Shown here: one piece after another, positions 19,858-29,192 of the stretch
Layout: the number at the start of each line of letters is the position of its first letter
Position numbering within the stretch: the stretch's first letter is position 1
Assembly (NCBI GenBank): GCA_963667605.2
Contig: CAXXUZ010000003.1
Span: 124,001-188,000, forward strand
DNA: 64,000 bases
Direction: 5' to 3'
Source: JADLGL01 sp963667605
GTDB lineage: Bacteria; Pseudomonadota; Alphaproteobacteria; Rhizobiales; Kaistiaceae
Position numbers and translations under genes: made by a program
Notes under the pieces: model-generated
Databases searched by the model: none
The model's input: the letters and a program-made list of their open reading frames with translations, nothing else
What the model was told of the DNA's origin: nothing

Positions 19858-21499
19858 CCGACATTCCCCAGATGACATCCAAATTCGCGGAAATCGTACC
19901 ACGGCCCCATCTCCAGGGGAACTCTGTTCCCATTGCAGCCATCCGATGACATGATTTTGGTAATCGGCCAGCGCGTGGAAGGCCATTTGGTCGTTTCTCT
20001 TGCCATCCAGACACACCTCTCGTGTCGCAATCTCCTTGCCGTCGATTCCCTCGGCCTACGCCGGAGCGGGTCTTCGTCGTAGATCATCAATCAGGCTCAA
20101 GATTTTCTGGAACAAGCTTCTTGGGACTGCAACCTCGGCCAATTGAAATGTGACGTACCGGCCATGGCTGACAACTTTCGCACCGATCTTGACCAGCTTC
20201 TCCCTCAGCGTCGTCAGCGACCATTGCTCCACGGTATCGGGCAACGCCAGGGTACGCATGAAGTTGCCGAGGTTATAGGCGAGTGCATGCAGCTGGAGCC
20301 GGACGGCATTGTTGCGTAACGAACGGCATGACAGCCGCGTCCACTTGATGGCGTTCTTGCCTTCCTTGATCCATTGCTCGGCAGTGCCGCGCTGATTGTA
20401 GAACGCAACAACCCGCTCGGCAGGACGGCTCAGGTTGGTGACGATGAAGCCGACGCGGGGATACAGTTCCCCTGAGTGCCACTCCACCTTGGCGACGACC
20501 CGGCGGGGCTCCGTCCAGCTACCGGCCCGATAGCTGAAGTTCGCGTAATACCGACGAACTTCCTTCGGCGGCCGACCGACGGGGCGCTTGAGCAGGTGCG
20601 CGATGCTGTCGTGCAGCACCTTGTTGGCCGGAAGCCGGATGGCGTACTTGAAGCCTTCCGCTTCCAGAAACTCATAAACCTCGGGCGAGGCGAAGGCGGC
20701 GTCACCACGGAAATAACGCCGGAGTGTCTTGTTCCGGTATCGAGCGACCACCGGGTCCAACACATCGCGCCATTCATGGGCGCTGTGCACGTTGCCCGGA
20801 CGCAGGGCGCAACGCTCCAGATCGCCGAACTGGTTGAACACGAACAGCGGGTGATAGCACGTGCAGCCGAAGTGACCGTTGTAGGCCGTGCCCTCCTGGT
20901 CACCGTAGGTCGGGCTGACGGAGCTGTCCATGTCGAGCACGATAATCTTCGGCGGCTTGCGCTCGTTAACCTGGTCGATCCAGATGCCCAAAAGGTCAGC
21001 GAGCGCGGCGAGGTTGTCATTGGTGGCGAGTAACTCCGTCTCGAACCGGCCCATCTGGCTGGTCGATGCGCCGCCGCGCTCGACAGCCCTGCCGCCGACG
21101 ATCCACCGCATCGCAGGATCGCGCCCCAGCCGGTCGGCGTCGTTCACGTCCTCGTACCCGGCGAGACGACCATAGACGGATTGGCGAAGGAGACCGATGA
21201 TGCCGTGCCAACCGTTCTTGCCGGTCCGGCTGTCAGCAATAACGTCACCGGCCAGCGTGGTCAGGCCGAGGGCTTCGTCCAGTTCACGATAGGCGAGCAG
21301 ACCAGCGTCTGACGTGATCCGCGAACCGTGGAACTCGAACTTCAGTCTTCGGTCGAAAAACGCCCGCAGCAGCCCCCGATCCGACTCACCCTCCAGGTTC
21401 CGCATTCGACCCACTCTCCGTCTGATCTAATCCACTGATTCTTACACAGGAATCAGACGGAAACCGCATCAGATGGATCGGTCACTTGGGGAATGCGGG
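19858..21499 (-). mobile_element. IS1380-family insertion sequence, copy A (1642 bp)
   Basis: Ends are CCGACATTCCCCAGATG on the low-coordinate side and the complement of CCCGCATTCCCCAAGTG on the other, an imperfect inverted repeat. A perfect 5-bp duplication TTGAT flanks it (19853-19857 and 21500-21504). One intact transposase. Inserted in the conjugation ATPase gene. Confidence 0.95.
20056..21414 (-). CDS. IS1380-family transposase (DDE)
   Basis: A 452-aa transposase of the IS4/IS1380 superfamily. Recognisable segments are ITSDAGLLAYRELDEALGL near the N-terminus, the first catalytic aspartate in IIVLDMDSS, RGDAAFASPE for the second, and YNQRGTAEQWIKEGK with the catalytic glutamate. It starts at GTG 21414 (ATG 21405 also possible) with an upstream GGAGAG. 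Two further copies lie at 49965 and 62261; this copy and copy B are intact. Confidence 0.93.
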   Translation of the reverse strand: MGRMRNLEGESDRGLLRAFFDRRLKFEFHGSRITSDAGLLAYRELDEALGLTTLAGDVIADSRTGKNGWHGIIGLLRQSVYGRLAGYEDVNDADRLGRDPAMRWIVGGRAVERGGASTSQMGRFETELLATNDNLAALADLLGIWIDQVNERKPPKIIVLDMDSSVSPTYGDQEGTAYNGHFGCTCYHPLFVFNQFGDLERCALRPGNVHSAHEWRDVLDPVVARYRNKTLRRYFRGDAAFASPEVYEFLEAEGFKYAIRLPANKVLHDSIAHLLKRPVGRPPKEVRRYYANFSYRAGSWTEPRRVVAKVEWHSGELYPRVGFIVTNLSRPAERVVAFYNQRGTAEQWIKEGKNAIKWTRLSCRSLRNNAVRLQLHALAYNLGNFMRTLALPDTVEQWSLTTLREKLVKIGAKVVSHGRYVTFQLAEVAVPRSLFQKILSLIDDLRRRPAPA

Positions 21500-23082
21500 T
21501 TGATATGGAGGCACGGAGCGAGTCGTTGAACGGTTTGCCGTGGATTTCCTGAAAGGCCAGGGTGACGCCGAGGTTGTATTCCCTGGCCAGTCGAAGCATC
21601 TCAGGCGTTTTGACATCGTCCGCGACAAGCTGGAACTCATCGACAATGAGATAGCTGGGGTGCCATTGTGTCCGGTCCTTTATGGCGTTGCGTTCGAATA
21701 TAGCGTTGAGGGTGAGCGCGACGAAGTACCGGCAAAAGAGCTGTGAGGCTTCTGATCCTGGGGTGCCCAGCGAGCCATTCACTAGCACAATCTTCCTCTG
21801 TTGGATGCAGTCGTACAAATCAATCTTGCGCTCCGGCGTCGAGAACATGGCGAGCAATTGCGGGTGCATGATAATGCCCCGTAAAGCCGCCGTTTCACCT
21901 CCTGCCGAGTCTCCTTGTAAGCAGTGGAGTAGTAGTCGTTTTTGAAGAACTGGAGGGGCGTCGGGTCCAGTCGCTCGACGGTGGGACGGAAAGTGCTTTC
22001 GGAAAGGCTCTTAGCCGGGTCGTCCAGCAGCTCCATTAGCGTAGTGACGTTGGCTCCCTTGAACAGAAAAAGTAAGTGTACGCAGAAGGTAAAACACACC
22101 GACTGTTTTGGTGTTAGGGAGCTTTCGATGCTTGAAAATATATAGGTGAGGTTTCGGATAGCCTGTGATTGGAGCTGGTGTCTGAAACTATCGTCGTACA
22201 TGCGGTTCCAACGGTCGGCTGCGTGGAACATGTTGAGAGCCGGAGAGTCGTCGGGGTCGACGATGACCAGGCGATCCGTAAGTCGGCCGTCCTCTGGACT
22301 GAAAGCCTCCAGCCAGGAAATGCGGTCTACGAGCTGACCTTTGGGGTCGATTATGACCATCGGCGGAGGATTGGGCTTTGCAAGGTCATCTAAAACTATC
22401 TGCTGAATGAGGGTCGATTTACCCGCACCGCCTCCACCGAGGATAAAGGTGTGCTCCATCCGATAAGGGTCGTCGGGGATAGAAAACGGGATACGTGCGT
22501 AGAACAGATTATGGAACGGCGTCCCTCCAAGATAGCCATCAACTATCTCCCCGTCTGAGCCCTTATAAGCGTTTGGCAAAACGAGTTTAGAGGGCGGGGA
22601 CGGAAACTCTACGCCGGACATGGTATTGGCGTTCCGATCCAATGCACTCCTGACCCTAGCAAAGAGATCGCGCTCCATCAGTTCCGAAGAAAAGTATAGT
22701 TCCAGAATATCCTGTACAACGCCCGGAACATTTCGCATTACGTCCACGGCCGGAACCAACGGTAACCTTGCGTCTGCCCTGGAGAAAAATTGTGACACCC
22801 GCAACCGGCCCATAGGAGGGAGGGCCTGCATGAAAGTTGACGAAGTCTTCGCGAATGTCTCATGAACCAGACGAAGTGTTCTGCGCGGATCGTTTAGCTT
22901 GCCTATATGGGCTGTGAGTTGGTCGCGATAACGAGCCTCCTCGATGGAATTCGTAATTGGCTCTAGTGGCGCTAGCGGATTAGTAAGGTCTTCGGCAGTG
23001 TATAAGATTGATACAATATCACCGAAGGCATCGTAGACCGCGCGTGATGGGTATTCATTGCCGCACGATTCTAGAAATCGCT

Positions 23083-23322
23083 TTAAGTGAGCCTCCACGA
23101 AATCATCGTGCTTAGGGAAGTTGGCCCGTTTGATCCGGCGACGATCAACATTCGTAAATAAGCGTGTTCGCGAGATCTGGCGCGACGCCAGCGGAAGAAC
23201 TGATAGACAAGAAAGATCAAACCAATGGGAGCAAGGAACACGGCCCCCATAGCAAGGGCCATGATCAGCATACCGATTCCAAGAGCCGCTACAGCTAATT
23301 GAACTGGCAGATCGTCCTTCAT
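23083..23322 (-). CDS. Small membrane protein, or displaced N-terminus of the coupling ATPase
   Basis: A 79-aa frame with a strongly hydrophobic stretch (LAVAALGIGMLIMALAMGAV followed by FLAPIGLIFLVYQFF), i.e. two close membrane helices. Coupling proteins usually begin with such helices. Upstream of GTG 23098 the ATPase frame also stays open (…FTNVDRRRIKRANFPKHDD), so a single-base indel near 23165-23195 could join the two into one protein. As written it ends in an unrelated-looking tail. It overlaps the upstream gene by 4 bp. Confidence 0.5.
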   Translation of the reverse strand: MKDDLPVQLAVAALGIGMLIMALAMGAVFLAPIGLIFLVYQFFRWRRARSREHAYLRMLIVAGSNGPTSLSTMISWRLT

Positions 23323-23831
23323 AGTTCGTAGGTGTCGGACTTACTCACATCCATTAGCACCACCATCTCGTTTTTTAGCCGTGCAAGGTGCTCGTGGATA
23401 TTGTCCTCGGAGCGCTTTGCCTCACCGGCGTCGGACGCGAATACAGTGAATGTGTCTGATGAAAGCAGACGCCTGACGGTTATTTCCTTCCTGCCGGCAG
23501 CTTTGTCGCCACGCCGGTCCATGTTCCAGCCGGTCAACCAAACGATCGGGCTGCCAAAGAAAAGGACACCCCACAAATCGCCCCTAGGACCTCCGCCGGA
23601 GGTGATCATAAGTACAAAACCGATCACCGCTAAAAGCGGCGTCACGCCGCGAAGGAAACCGGCCAGGATATCGTTCGGCATCCGATATGATTGGTCCACC
23701 GTAAATCCGTAGCGCTTCAAGTTGCGCGCTTTGATTATCGCCTGTTCTTCCTCAGAAAACTCAACGCTACAATCTATATAGAAACTGCGCCGCAGCCCGC
23801 GTTTTTCCCGGCGCGAAATCGTAACTTTCAT
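23319..23831 (-). CDS. Hypothetical membrane protein of the conjugative remnant
   Basis: A 170-aa protein with a soluble N-terminal part, one or two hydrophobic segments near residues 60-105 (VTPLLAVIGFVLMI; GVLFFGSPIVWLTGW) and a soluble C-terminus. It is overlapped by the next gene and lies just upstream of the coupling-type ATPase, suggesting a role in the same transfer apparatus. Family not recognised. Confidence 0.6.
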   Translation of the reverse strand: MKVTISRREKRGLRRSFYIDCSVEFSEEEQAIIKARNLKRYGFTVDQSYRMPNDILAGFLRGVTPLLAVIGFVLMITSGGGPRGDLWGVLFFGSPIVWLTGWNMDRRGDKAAGRKEITVRRLLSSDTFTVFASDAGEAKRSEDNIHEHLARLKNEMVVLMDVSKSDTYEL

Positions 23832-23883
23832 CTTCCTAAGCCGAAAAATGGGGCCGAAGCGTCGAAGCTCCGGCCCCGCCCGT

Positions 23884-24108
23884 TCAGGAAGCGTCGTCTT
23901 TCAACGGCGCTGTCTTTGAGGCTCGCTCTCGAATCCAGGCGACCACGTCGTCGTAGTACCAGACCACCCGTGAAGCACGGTGCCACCCGAGCTTTATCCG
24001 CGACGGAAAGCGACCCTGCTTTTCCAGGCGGTCTATGTGCGTGAACGACAAGGCTATACCCAGTTCACGTAGCTGCTTCCTGCTTACTATCAGTCTGTCC
24101 ATTGACAT
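23884..24108 (-). CDS. AlpA-family transcriptional regulator
   Basis: A 74-aa winged-helix protein: VSRKQLRELGIALSFTHIDR is the helix-turn-helix, QGRFPSRIKLG the wing, and VVWYYDDVVAWIRERA the closing helix, the standard AlpA/Phage_AlpA layout. Such proteins activate integrase or excision genes of integrative elements. It is first in the minus-strand operon of the conjugative remnant. The start is ATG 24108 or ATG 24102. Confidence 0.8.
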   Translation of the reverse strand: MSMDRLIVSRKQLRELGIALSFTHIDRLEKQGRFPSRIKLGWHRASRVVWYYDDVVAWIRERASKTAPLKDDAS

Positions 24109-24156
24109 CGGATGCTCCCGTTAGGGGCATCGCGATGCCGCTGGTTGAACTGCCAG

Positions 24157-25236
24157 CTAGTGGATGGAATCTAACGCTTGATGCCCGCGTCTGACAGCGG
24201 CGATGATTTTGTCGGGATCCTTTGTCCAGATGAAGGGCTGCGGATCGTTGTTGGTGTGTTCGAGGAAGCGGTTGATGGTGGCCTGGAGATCGACGATCGA
24301 GTGGAAGACGCCGCGCTTGAGACGTTGCTTTGCGAGCTTTGCGAAGAAACCTTCGACGGCGTTGAGCCAGGAGCAGGATGTTGGGGTGAAGTGGAAGAAA
24401 AAGCGCGGATGGCACGTAAGCCACCCGCGGACCTTGGGATGCTTGTGGGCGGCGTAGTTGTCGAGGATCACATGGACCAGCTTTCCCGCGGGCACGTCGG
24501 CCTCGATGGCGTTGAGGAAGCGAATGAACTCTTGGTGTCGATGGCGCTGCATGCACTGGCCGATGACACGCCCTTCGAGCACGTTCAGCGCGGCGAACAG
24601 CGTGGTCGTGCCGTGCCGCTTGTAGTCATACGTCATCGTGCCCGCGCGTCCCGTCTTCATCGGCAGCCCGGGTTGGGTGCGGTCGAGCGCCTGGATCTGG
24701 CTCTTCTCGTCAACCGACAGGACAACGGCGTGCGCCGGCGGATCGACATAAAGGCCGACGATGTCCCGCAGCTTGGGAATGAACTCCGGGTCACGCGACA
24801 GCTTGAACTGCCGGACCCGGTGGGGCTGAAGCCCGTGCGCCCGCCAGATGCGCTGTACCGCGCTGACGCTGATGCCGACCGTCTTGGCCATCGCCGGCGC
24901 CGTCCAATGTGTCGCCTCGTGGCGCGGCGCACTCAGCGTCAGCGCGACGACGCGGTCAGCGATTTCCCGGCCGAGCGGCGGAACGCGCGAGGGTCGCGTC
25001 TTGTCCCGCAGCAACCCCTCGACACCCTCGTGCATGAAGCGCTCCTGCCAACGCCAAACCGCTGTCTTGCTCTTGCCGGTGCGGCGCATGATCTCGACCG
25101 TGCCGAGACCATCCCCGCTCAGAAGGACGATCCGTGCCCGCCACACGTGTTTCTGCCGGCTGTTCCGGTCCGCAACGACCGCTTCGAGACGAGCACGGTC
25201 GGCGGTACTCACATCGACGATGATTCCTGGCCGCAT
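24157..25236 (-). CDS. IS630-family transposase
   Basis: A roughly 359-aa transposase: N-terminal HTH region (TGKSKTAVWRWQERF), DDE domain with the first aspartate in LSVDEKSQIQALDR, the second in HVILDNYAAHKHP and the glutamate in SWLNAVEGFF. ATG 25236 is preferred; an in-frame TTG at 25287 lies in the terminal repeat. The last sense codon is the terminal CAC of the element, and the stop TAG (24159-24157) is supplied by the flanking TA and target C. Confidence 0.92.
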   Translation of the reverse strand: MRPGIIVDVSTADRARLEAVVADRNSRQKHVWRARIVLLSGDGLGTVEIMRRTGKSKTAVWRWQERFMHEGVEGLLRDKTRPSRVPPLGREIADRVVALTLSAPRHEATHWTAPAMAKTVGISVSAVQRIWRAHGLQPHRVRQFKLSRDPEFIPKLRDIVGLYVDPPAHAVVLSVDEKSQIQALDRTQPGLPMKTGRAGTMTYDYKRHGTTTLFAALNVLEGRVIGQCMQRHRHQEFIRFLNAIEADVPAGKLVHVILDNYAAHKHPKVRGWLTCHPRFFFHFTPTSCSWLNAVEGFFAKLAKQRLKRGVFHSIVDLQATINRFLEHTNNDPQPFIWTKDPDKIIAAVRRGHQALDSIH

Positions 25237-25305
25237 GCGCCAGACTCGCACACGACGTGCCCGGCGAGAATCCCTCGCGGGATTCAAACGTCAAATTTTA
25301 TCCAC
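24160..25305 (-). mobile_element. IS630-family insertion sequence, copy 1 (1146 bp)
   Basis: Bounded by GTGGATGGAATCTAACG on the left and the complement of GTGGATAAAATTTGACG on the right, flanked by TA on both sides (24158-24159 and 25306-25307). Outside the TA the left base is C and the right base is G, so the target was CTAG. All three copies in this window share this CTAG target. Located upstream of the AlpA-family gene. Confidence 0.94.
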
Positions 25306-25324
25306 TAGCGCGGTGAGTTTATGC

Positions 25325-26458
25325 TCAATTTAGAAGGGTGGCGAGTCTGTCGTTCCAACCCGATACCGCGTCCCGCATTTCAGGGAGATACTGGTATCGG
25401 TTGTAGGTGGCCGCAACGCCGCTCACGATGCCTGACGAGTGATTTAGAAGCTTCTCGGTCACGTGAGGGGGCACACGAAGAGCGGCCATATTGGATGAGA
25501 AGGTTCGCCGGAGGTCATGAAGCGTCCAGTTGGCGACCCCGCACTTGTTGTCGAGGAGTATTTTGGCTTTTTGCCAGCCATTGAAGATCGTTGTTGGTTT
25601 GCCTCGAACGTGGTCACGGGAGGCGGGGAACAGATAATCCGATAGGGGTGCAATTTCAGAGATCACGACCCTCGCCATTTGATTTGTCGGAAATGAGTGC
25701 TGGCGGCGGTTTTTGGTAAGGGCACCGGGTAGGGTGATGGTGTCGCTGTCGATATGATCCCATCGGAGAGCGGCGACTTCCCCTCTGCGTTGCCCGGTGA
25801 GAATAAGCAGCTGAACGATTGACCCGTAGGGATAGGGTGTATGCTGGGCAGCCTTGAATACTGCAACTAGCTCGTCATCGGTAAGGACGCGTTCGCGCGG
25901 AATGCTCCGAGACGGAAGAGCCATGCCCTCCATCGGGGAGCGTTCGATGTGGTGCTGGCGAACGCACCAGCGGAAAAACACTCTGAGGGCGACAAAGGCG
26001 TGATTTTGCTGACCTGGTGTGTTGTCGAGCCGAGAAATTTCGTCAGCGACGAGCTGGGGTGTGATTGAGGAAAGCTGCTTGCGCTCGAAGTGCGGAAGGA
26101 AATGCCGACCGAGAAGATATCGGTAGTCATGGACCGTGCGCGATCGGTTGCGTCTTGCGGCGGCACTCAGAAATTTCTTTAGACCCGCGTCGAAGGTCAT
26201 CGAGCCGGGCCGGATCTTGCCCATCATGCCTTCGTACAGAATTCGCTTGGCTTCGGTGCGAGCTTCGGCGACCGGCAGAAGTGGCCATCGTCCGATTGTC
26301 GAAAGCCTGCCAGCGTTCTTCACCACCCACGTCCGCGTGCCGCCTTGCGACACCCGGCAACCGAACGCCTTGAGGTTGGAATCCCAATAAACAACTTGGC
26401 CGCTTTGGGGCGGCCTGAGGCTCCTGATGGTAATCTCGGTGAGATGCGCCTTAGCCAT
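25325..26458 (-). CDS. Tyrosine recombinase (integrase) next to a tRNA-His fragment
   Basis: A 377-aa P4-type integrase: DUF4102-like N-terminus (LTEITIRSLRPPQSGQVVYW), core-binding domain, and catalytic domain with LTGQRRGEV, LHDLRRTFSS and a tyrosine in AATYNRYQY. ATG 26458 is used; GTG 26467 is also in frame. It begins about 130 bp from a tRNA-His 3' fragment, the classic arrangement of an island integrase beside its attachment site. It is the likely integrase of the element holding the conjugative remnant. Confidence 0.87.
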   Translation of the reverse strand: MAKAHLTEITIRSLRPPQSGQVVYWDSNLKAFGCRVSQGGTRTWVVKNAGRLSTIGRWPLLPVAEARTEAKRILYEGMMGKIRPGSMTFDAGLKKFLSAAARRNRSRTVHDYRYLLGRHFLPHFERKQLSSITPQLVADEISRLDNTPGQQNHAFVALRVFFRWCVRQHHIERSPMEGMALPSRSIPRERVLTDDELVAVFKAAQHTPYPYGSIVQLLILTGQRRGEVAALRWDHIDSDTITLPGALTKNRRQHSFPTNQMARVVISEIAPLSDYLFPASRDHVRGKPTTIFNGWQKAKILLDNKCGVANWTLHDLRRTFSSNMAALRVPPHVTEKLLNHSSGIVSGVAATYNRYQYLPEMRDAVSGWNDRLATLLN

Positions 26459-26586
26459 CCTAGTCACTCCCTAGTCACTCTGAAGGGGCGTGTAGCCGTG
26501 TATCGCTATTTGGCGCTATGATAGCAGAAAGCCGCAGTGACGCTAGACAGTGGATGTGTTATGTGCAGGTGTGTGTAGGTCAATTT

Positions 26587-26636
26587 TCGGATTGTGGCTC
26601 CGGACGTCGACGGTTCAAGTCCGTCCAGCTGTACCA
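26587..26636 (+). other. 3' half of a tRNA-His gene: probable attachment-site remnant
   Basis: Bases 26587-26636 form the 3' portion of a tRNA: anticodon arm TCGGA-TTGTGGC-TCCGG with anticodon GTG, a five-base variable loop, a T arm GACGG-TTCAAGT-CCGTC, the acceptor strand CAGCTGT, then A and an encoded CCA. The upstream sequence does not form a D arm or pair with the acceptor, so it is not a full gene. Islands that insert in tRNA genes leave exactly such a 3' duplicate. The discriminator A fits alphaproteobacterial tRNA-His. Confidence 0.8.
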
Positions 26637-26702
26637 GTCACTCAGCGGGTTAGCTCTCGTGGTGTCCATCGGACCAGCCGACGCCGGCGATCCATTCGTC
26701 CG

Positions 26703-28343
26703 CTATTTCCCGTCTCCATTTGAGCCAGGATCGAATAACGAACCCTGGCCGGGGTCCGGAGCACGGGTACGTCGTCGTGTCTTTTTCGGGCTGACGGCGC
26801 CCCTGCCGGCTACGGCAGAGACGCGGCCATCGGAAAACTCGAGCTCCAGCGCGCCGCCGGCCGGCACTTCGGCGGCCTTGCCGATGACTTGCCCTTCCGG
26901 TCCGTGAATTAGGGCAAATCCACGAGCGAGAATGCTCTCTTTCGACAGCGAGAAGGCATCCAGCAATTTGTCGAGTGCTTCGAGTTTTTGCCAGGCGATC
27001 AGCAGTCGCTGTCGCAAGCCGTGGCGCCGCCGCCGGTCAATCTCGGCGAGGCGGGTGTTGCCCGCGGCAAGGCGAGTTGCGATTGGTTCGGCTCGAACCC
27101 TCCGCGCCCGGAGCGCCAACTCTGAGCGTTTCCGCTCCGCATAGACCGCGAGCGCTTGAGTCATTCGGTTGCCGGCTGAGACGAGCTGCGTCCGCGCATA
27201 GCTGACGACGCGGCCGAGGCCGGCGAGCGATAAGCTCGCCGCCACTCGCGCAAGCCGAGCGCGATGAGCGAGGGCATTGGCCGTCAGCGAACGAACGAGC
27301 CGGGCGCCAATTTCATCCAGCACACGGCTGGGATCGGCAAGAACGTCATTTGTAGATGGCAATGCCCGACCAATCCCGACGAGCTCTTTTCGACCGCGCT
27401 CGATGAGACGCGAAACCGCTGTCCGGCAACGGGCGCCTGCAACGTCAATCTTGCTCGCGAGGTCCGCGCGCACCGGCACTGCCAGTTCCGCCGCCGCGGT
27501 CGGGGTCGACGCCCTGACATCGGCAACGTGGTCGATCAAGGTCCAATCGGTCTCATGGCCGACCGCAGAGATCAAAGGGATCGAAGCCTCGGCCGCAGCG
27601 CGGACAACGATTTCCTCGTTGAACGGCCACAGATCCTCAAGGCTGCCACCGCCCCGGGCGACGATCAGTAGGTCCGGCCGGGCCACGGGGCCGTCCTTGC
27701 GGAGCACATCGAAACCGGTGATTGCCGCTGCGATCTCGGCCGCGGCAGTTTCTCCCTGCACCCGCACCGGCCAAAGCAGCACATTGGCGGGGCAACGATC
27801 CGTTAGCCGATGGATGATGTCGCGGATCACCGCGCCGGTCGGTGACGAGATCACGCCGATCGTTTTCGGCAGGAACGGAAGCCTCCGTTTCCGTGCTTGG
27901 TCGAACAGACCCTCGGCCGCCAGTTTCTTCCGGCGTTCTTCCAGGAGCGCCATCAGCGCTCCAGCGCCGGCCGGCTCGAGCGCATCGATCACCAATTGGT
28001 ATTTTGAGCTGCCGGCGAAGGTCGACAGCTTGCCGGTGGCGATCACCTCCAGCCCCTCCTCCGGCTGAAACCGGACCCGTTGCAGGGTGGAGCGCCAGAT
28101 CACGGCCTCCAGCCGAGCTTTGTCGTCCTTGAGCGCGAAATAGGCGTGTCCGGAGCTGTGAACACCGCGGAAGCCCGAAATCTCTCCCCGCACCCGCACA
28201 TAGCCATAGGCCTCCTCGACCGTTCGTTTCAGCGCGGCGGAGATCGAGGAGACGGTGTATTCTGTAACGTTGGTGGTGGGGGTAGCCACGACGGCTCCGT
28301 TTTCGGGTAAACGAGTCGTGGCGATTTGGCCGATCCGCGTCAA
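26703..28343 (-). CDS. xseA: Exodeoxyribonuclease VII large subunit
   Basis: XseA with XseB degrades single-stranded DNA in repair and recombination. The 546-aa protein has an N-terminal OB fold (YTVSSISAALKRTVEEAYG ... VRGEISGFRG), the catalytic core with IGVISSPTGAVIRDI, LIVARGGGSLEDLWPFN and SAVGHETDWTLID, and a long coiled-coil C-terminal region with the closing ARGFALI. It extends beyond the usual N-terminus by about 25 residues, so the true start may be downstream of ATG 28343. Divergent from rsmE with 29 bp between starts. Confidence 0.95.
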   Translation of the reverse strand: MTRIGQIATTRLPENGAVVATPTTNVTEYTVSSISAALKRTVEEAYGYVRVRGEISGFRGVHSSGHAYFALKDDKARLEAVIWRSTLQRVRFQPEEGLEVIATGKLSTFAGSSKYQLVIDALEPAGAGALMALLEERRKKLAAEGLFDQARKRRLPFLPKTIGVISSPTGAVIRDIIHRLTDRCPANVLLWPVRVQGETAAAEIAAAITGFDVLRKDGPVARPDLLIVARGGGSLEDLWPFNEEIVVRAAAEASIPLISAVGHETDWTLIDHVADVRASTPTAAAELAVPVRADLASKIDVAGARCRTAVSRLIERGRKELVGIGRALPSTNDVLADPSRVLDEIGARLVRSLTANALAHRARLARVAASLSLAGLGRVVSYARTQLVSAGNRMTQALAVYAERKRSELALRARRVRAEPIATRLAAGNTRLAEIDRRRRHGLRQRLLIAWQKLEALDKLLDAFSLSKESILARGFALIHGPEGQVIGKAAEVPAGGALELEFSDGRVSAVAGRGAVSPKKTRRRTRAPDPGQGSLFDPGSNGDGK

Positions 28344-28372
28344 GCCGCCACCGACTGCAAGGACAGGGCCTG

Positions 28373-29122
28373 ATGGGATCCGGCGCGGCGAAGCAAAGGC
28401 TGTTTTTCCGAGCTCGGCTGTCGGTCGGCGCGATTGTTGACCTTGATCGCGGCCAGACCAACTATCTCGTCAACGTCCTGCGGATGGTCCCCGGCGGTGC
28501 CGTTCACGTGTTCAACGGACGGGACGGAGAGTGGCGCGCGGTTCTGACCCAACGCAACCGGCGTGCTTGGGCGCTGACCATCGAGCGCCAGGAACGTCAG
28601 CAGGAACCCAAGCCGGATATGTATTACCTATTTGCGCCACTCAAACAGGGCCGACTCGACTACATGGTCCAAAAGGCCGTGGAGATGGGCGTGGGTCTGC
28701 TTACCCCCGTGCTGACCCAGCACAGCCAGGTCACCAAGGTGAACACCGAGCGCATGCAGGCCAACGCCATCGAAGCGGCCGAGCAATGCGGGCTTCTCAA
28801 CATTCCGCAGATCGATGAGCCGGTGCCTTTGGCCCAATTGCTAGACGCTTGGCTATCGCTCGAACCGCGACGGCGGATCGTCTATTGTGACGAAGCTGCC
28901 GACCGCAGTGATCCGATTGCGGGCCTTCGCGAGGTTCGCGAACAGAATTTGGCACTGTTGGTCGGGCCTGAGGGAGGCTTTTCTCCCGAGGAGAGGGCGC
29001 GCCTTCGCACACGACCCTTTGTAACGCCGATCGCACTTGGACCGAGGATCTTGCGTGCCGATACCGCCGCCGTGGCTGCATTGGCGCTGGTCCAGGCGGT
29101 GCTGGGTGATTGGCGCATTTAG
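28373..29122 (+). CDS. rsmE: 16S rRNA (uracil1498-N3)-methyltransferase
   Basis: RsmE methylates U1498 of 16S rRNA. The 249-aa protein has the N-terminal PUA-like segment (NYLVNVLRMVPGGAVHVFNG) and the C-terminal SPOUT knot with LLVGPEGGFSPEE and LGPRILRADTA. Length and motifs are standard. It lies upstream of gshA, 70 bp away. Confidence 0.95.
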   Translation: MGSGAAKQRLFFRARLSVGAIVDLDRGQTNYLVNVLRMVPGGAVHVFNGRDGEWRAVLTQRNRRAWALTIERQERQQEPKPDMYYLFAPLKQGRLDYMVQKAVEMGVGLLTPVLTQHSQVTKVNTERMQANAIEAAEQCGLLNIPQIDEPVPLAQLLDAWLSLEPRRRIVYCDEAADRSDPIAGLREVREQNLALLVGPEGGFSPEERARLRTRPFVTPIALGPRILRADTAAVAALALVQAVLGDWRI

Positions 29123-29192
29123 GGCCGGGTCATAGAACAGTTGATTGCGACCGGGTACCGTCGGTAAGATCCCGTCCTTTTTCGGAGTTCCC

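Larger units (their letters stand above)
19794..23098 (-). pseudogene. Coupling-type conjugation ATPase (VirD4/TraG-like), split by IS1380 and frameshifted
   Basis: The protein has a Walker A GGGGAGKSTLIQ, a Walker B region (PPPMVIIDPKGQLVD) and a later YLIVDEFQLVADD followed by LGVTLAFQEIHGKPFNDSLR, the layout of TraM-recognition/VirD4-type coupling proteins that feed DNA to a conjugative channel. The frame from GTG 23098 shifts near 21855-21875; the C-terminal part continues in another frame. An IS1380 element then interrupts it at 21500-21504 with a TTGAT duplication (also 19853-19857). Removing the element and one TTGAT gives 19 more codons to a TAA at 19794. That tail does not look like the usual family C-terminus, so the gene may have been truncated before the insertion. 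Confidence 0.8.

Noticed and set aside
24178..25308. A 376-codon open frame on the plus strand exactly opposite the IS630 transposase, repeated in all three copies
   Set aside because: It mirrors a GC-rich gene in the antisense frame, has no family features, and the minus strand carries the clear DDE transposase.
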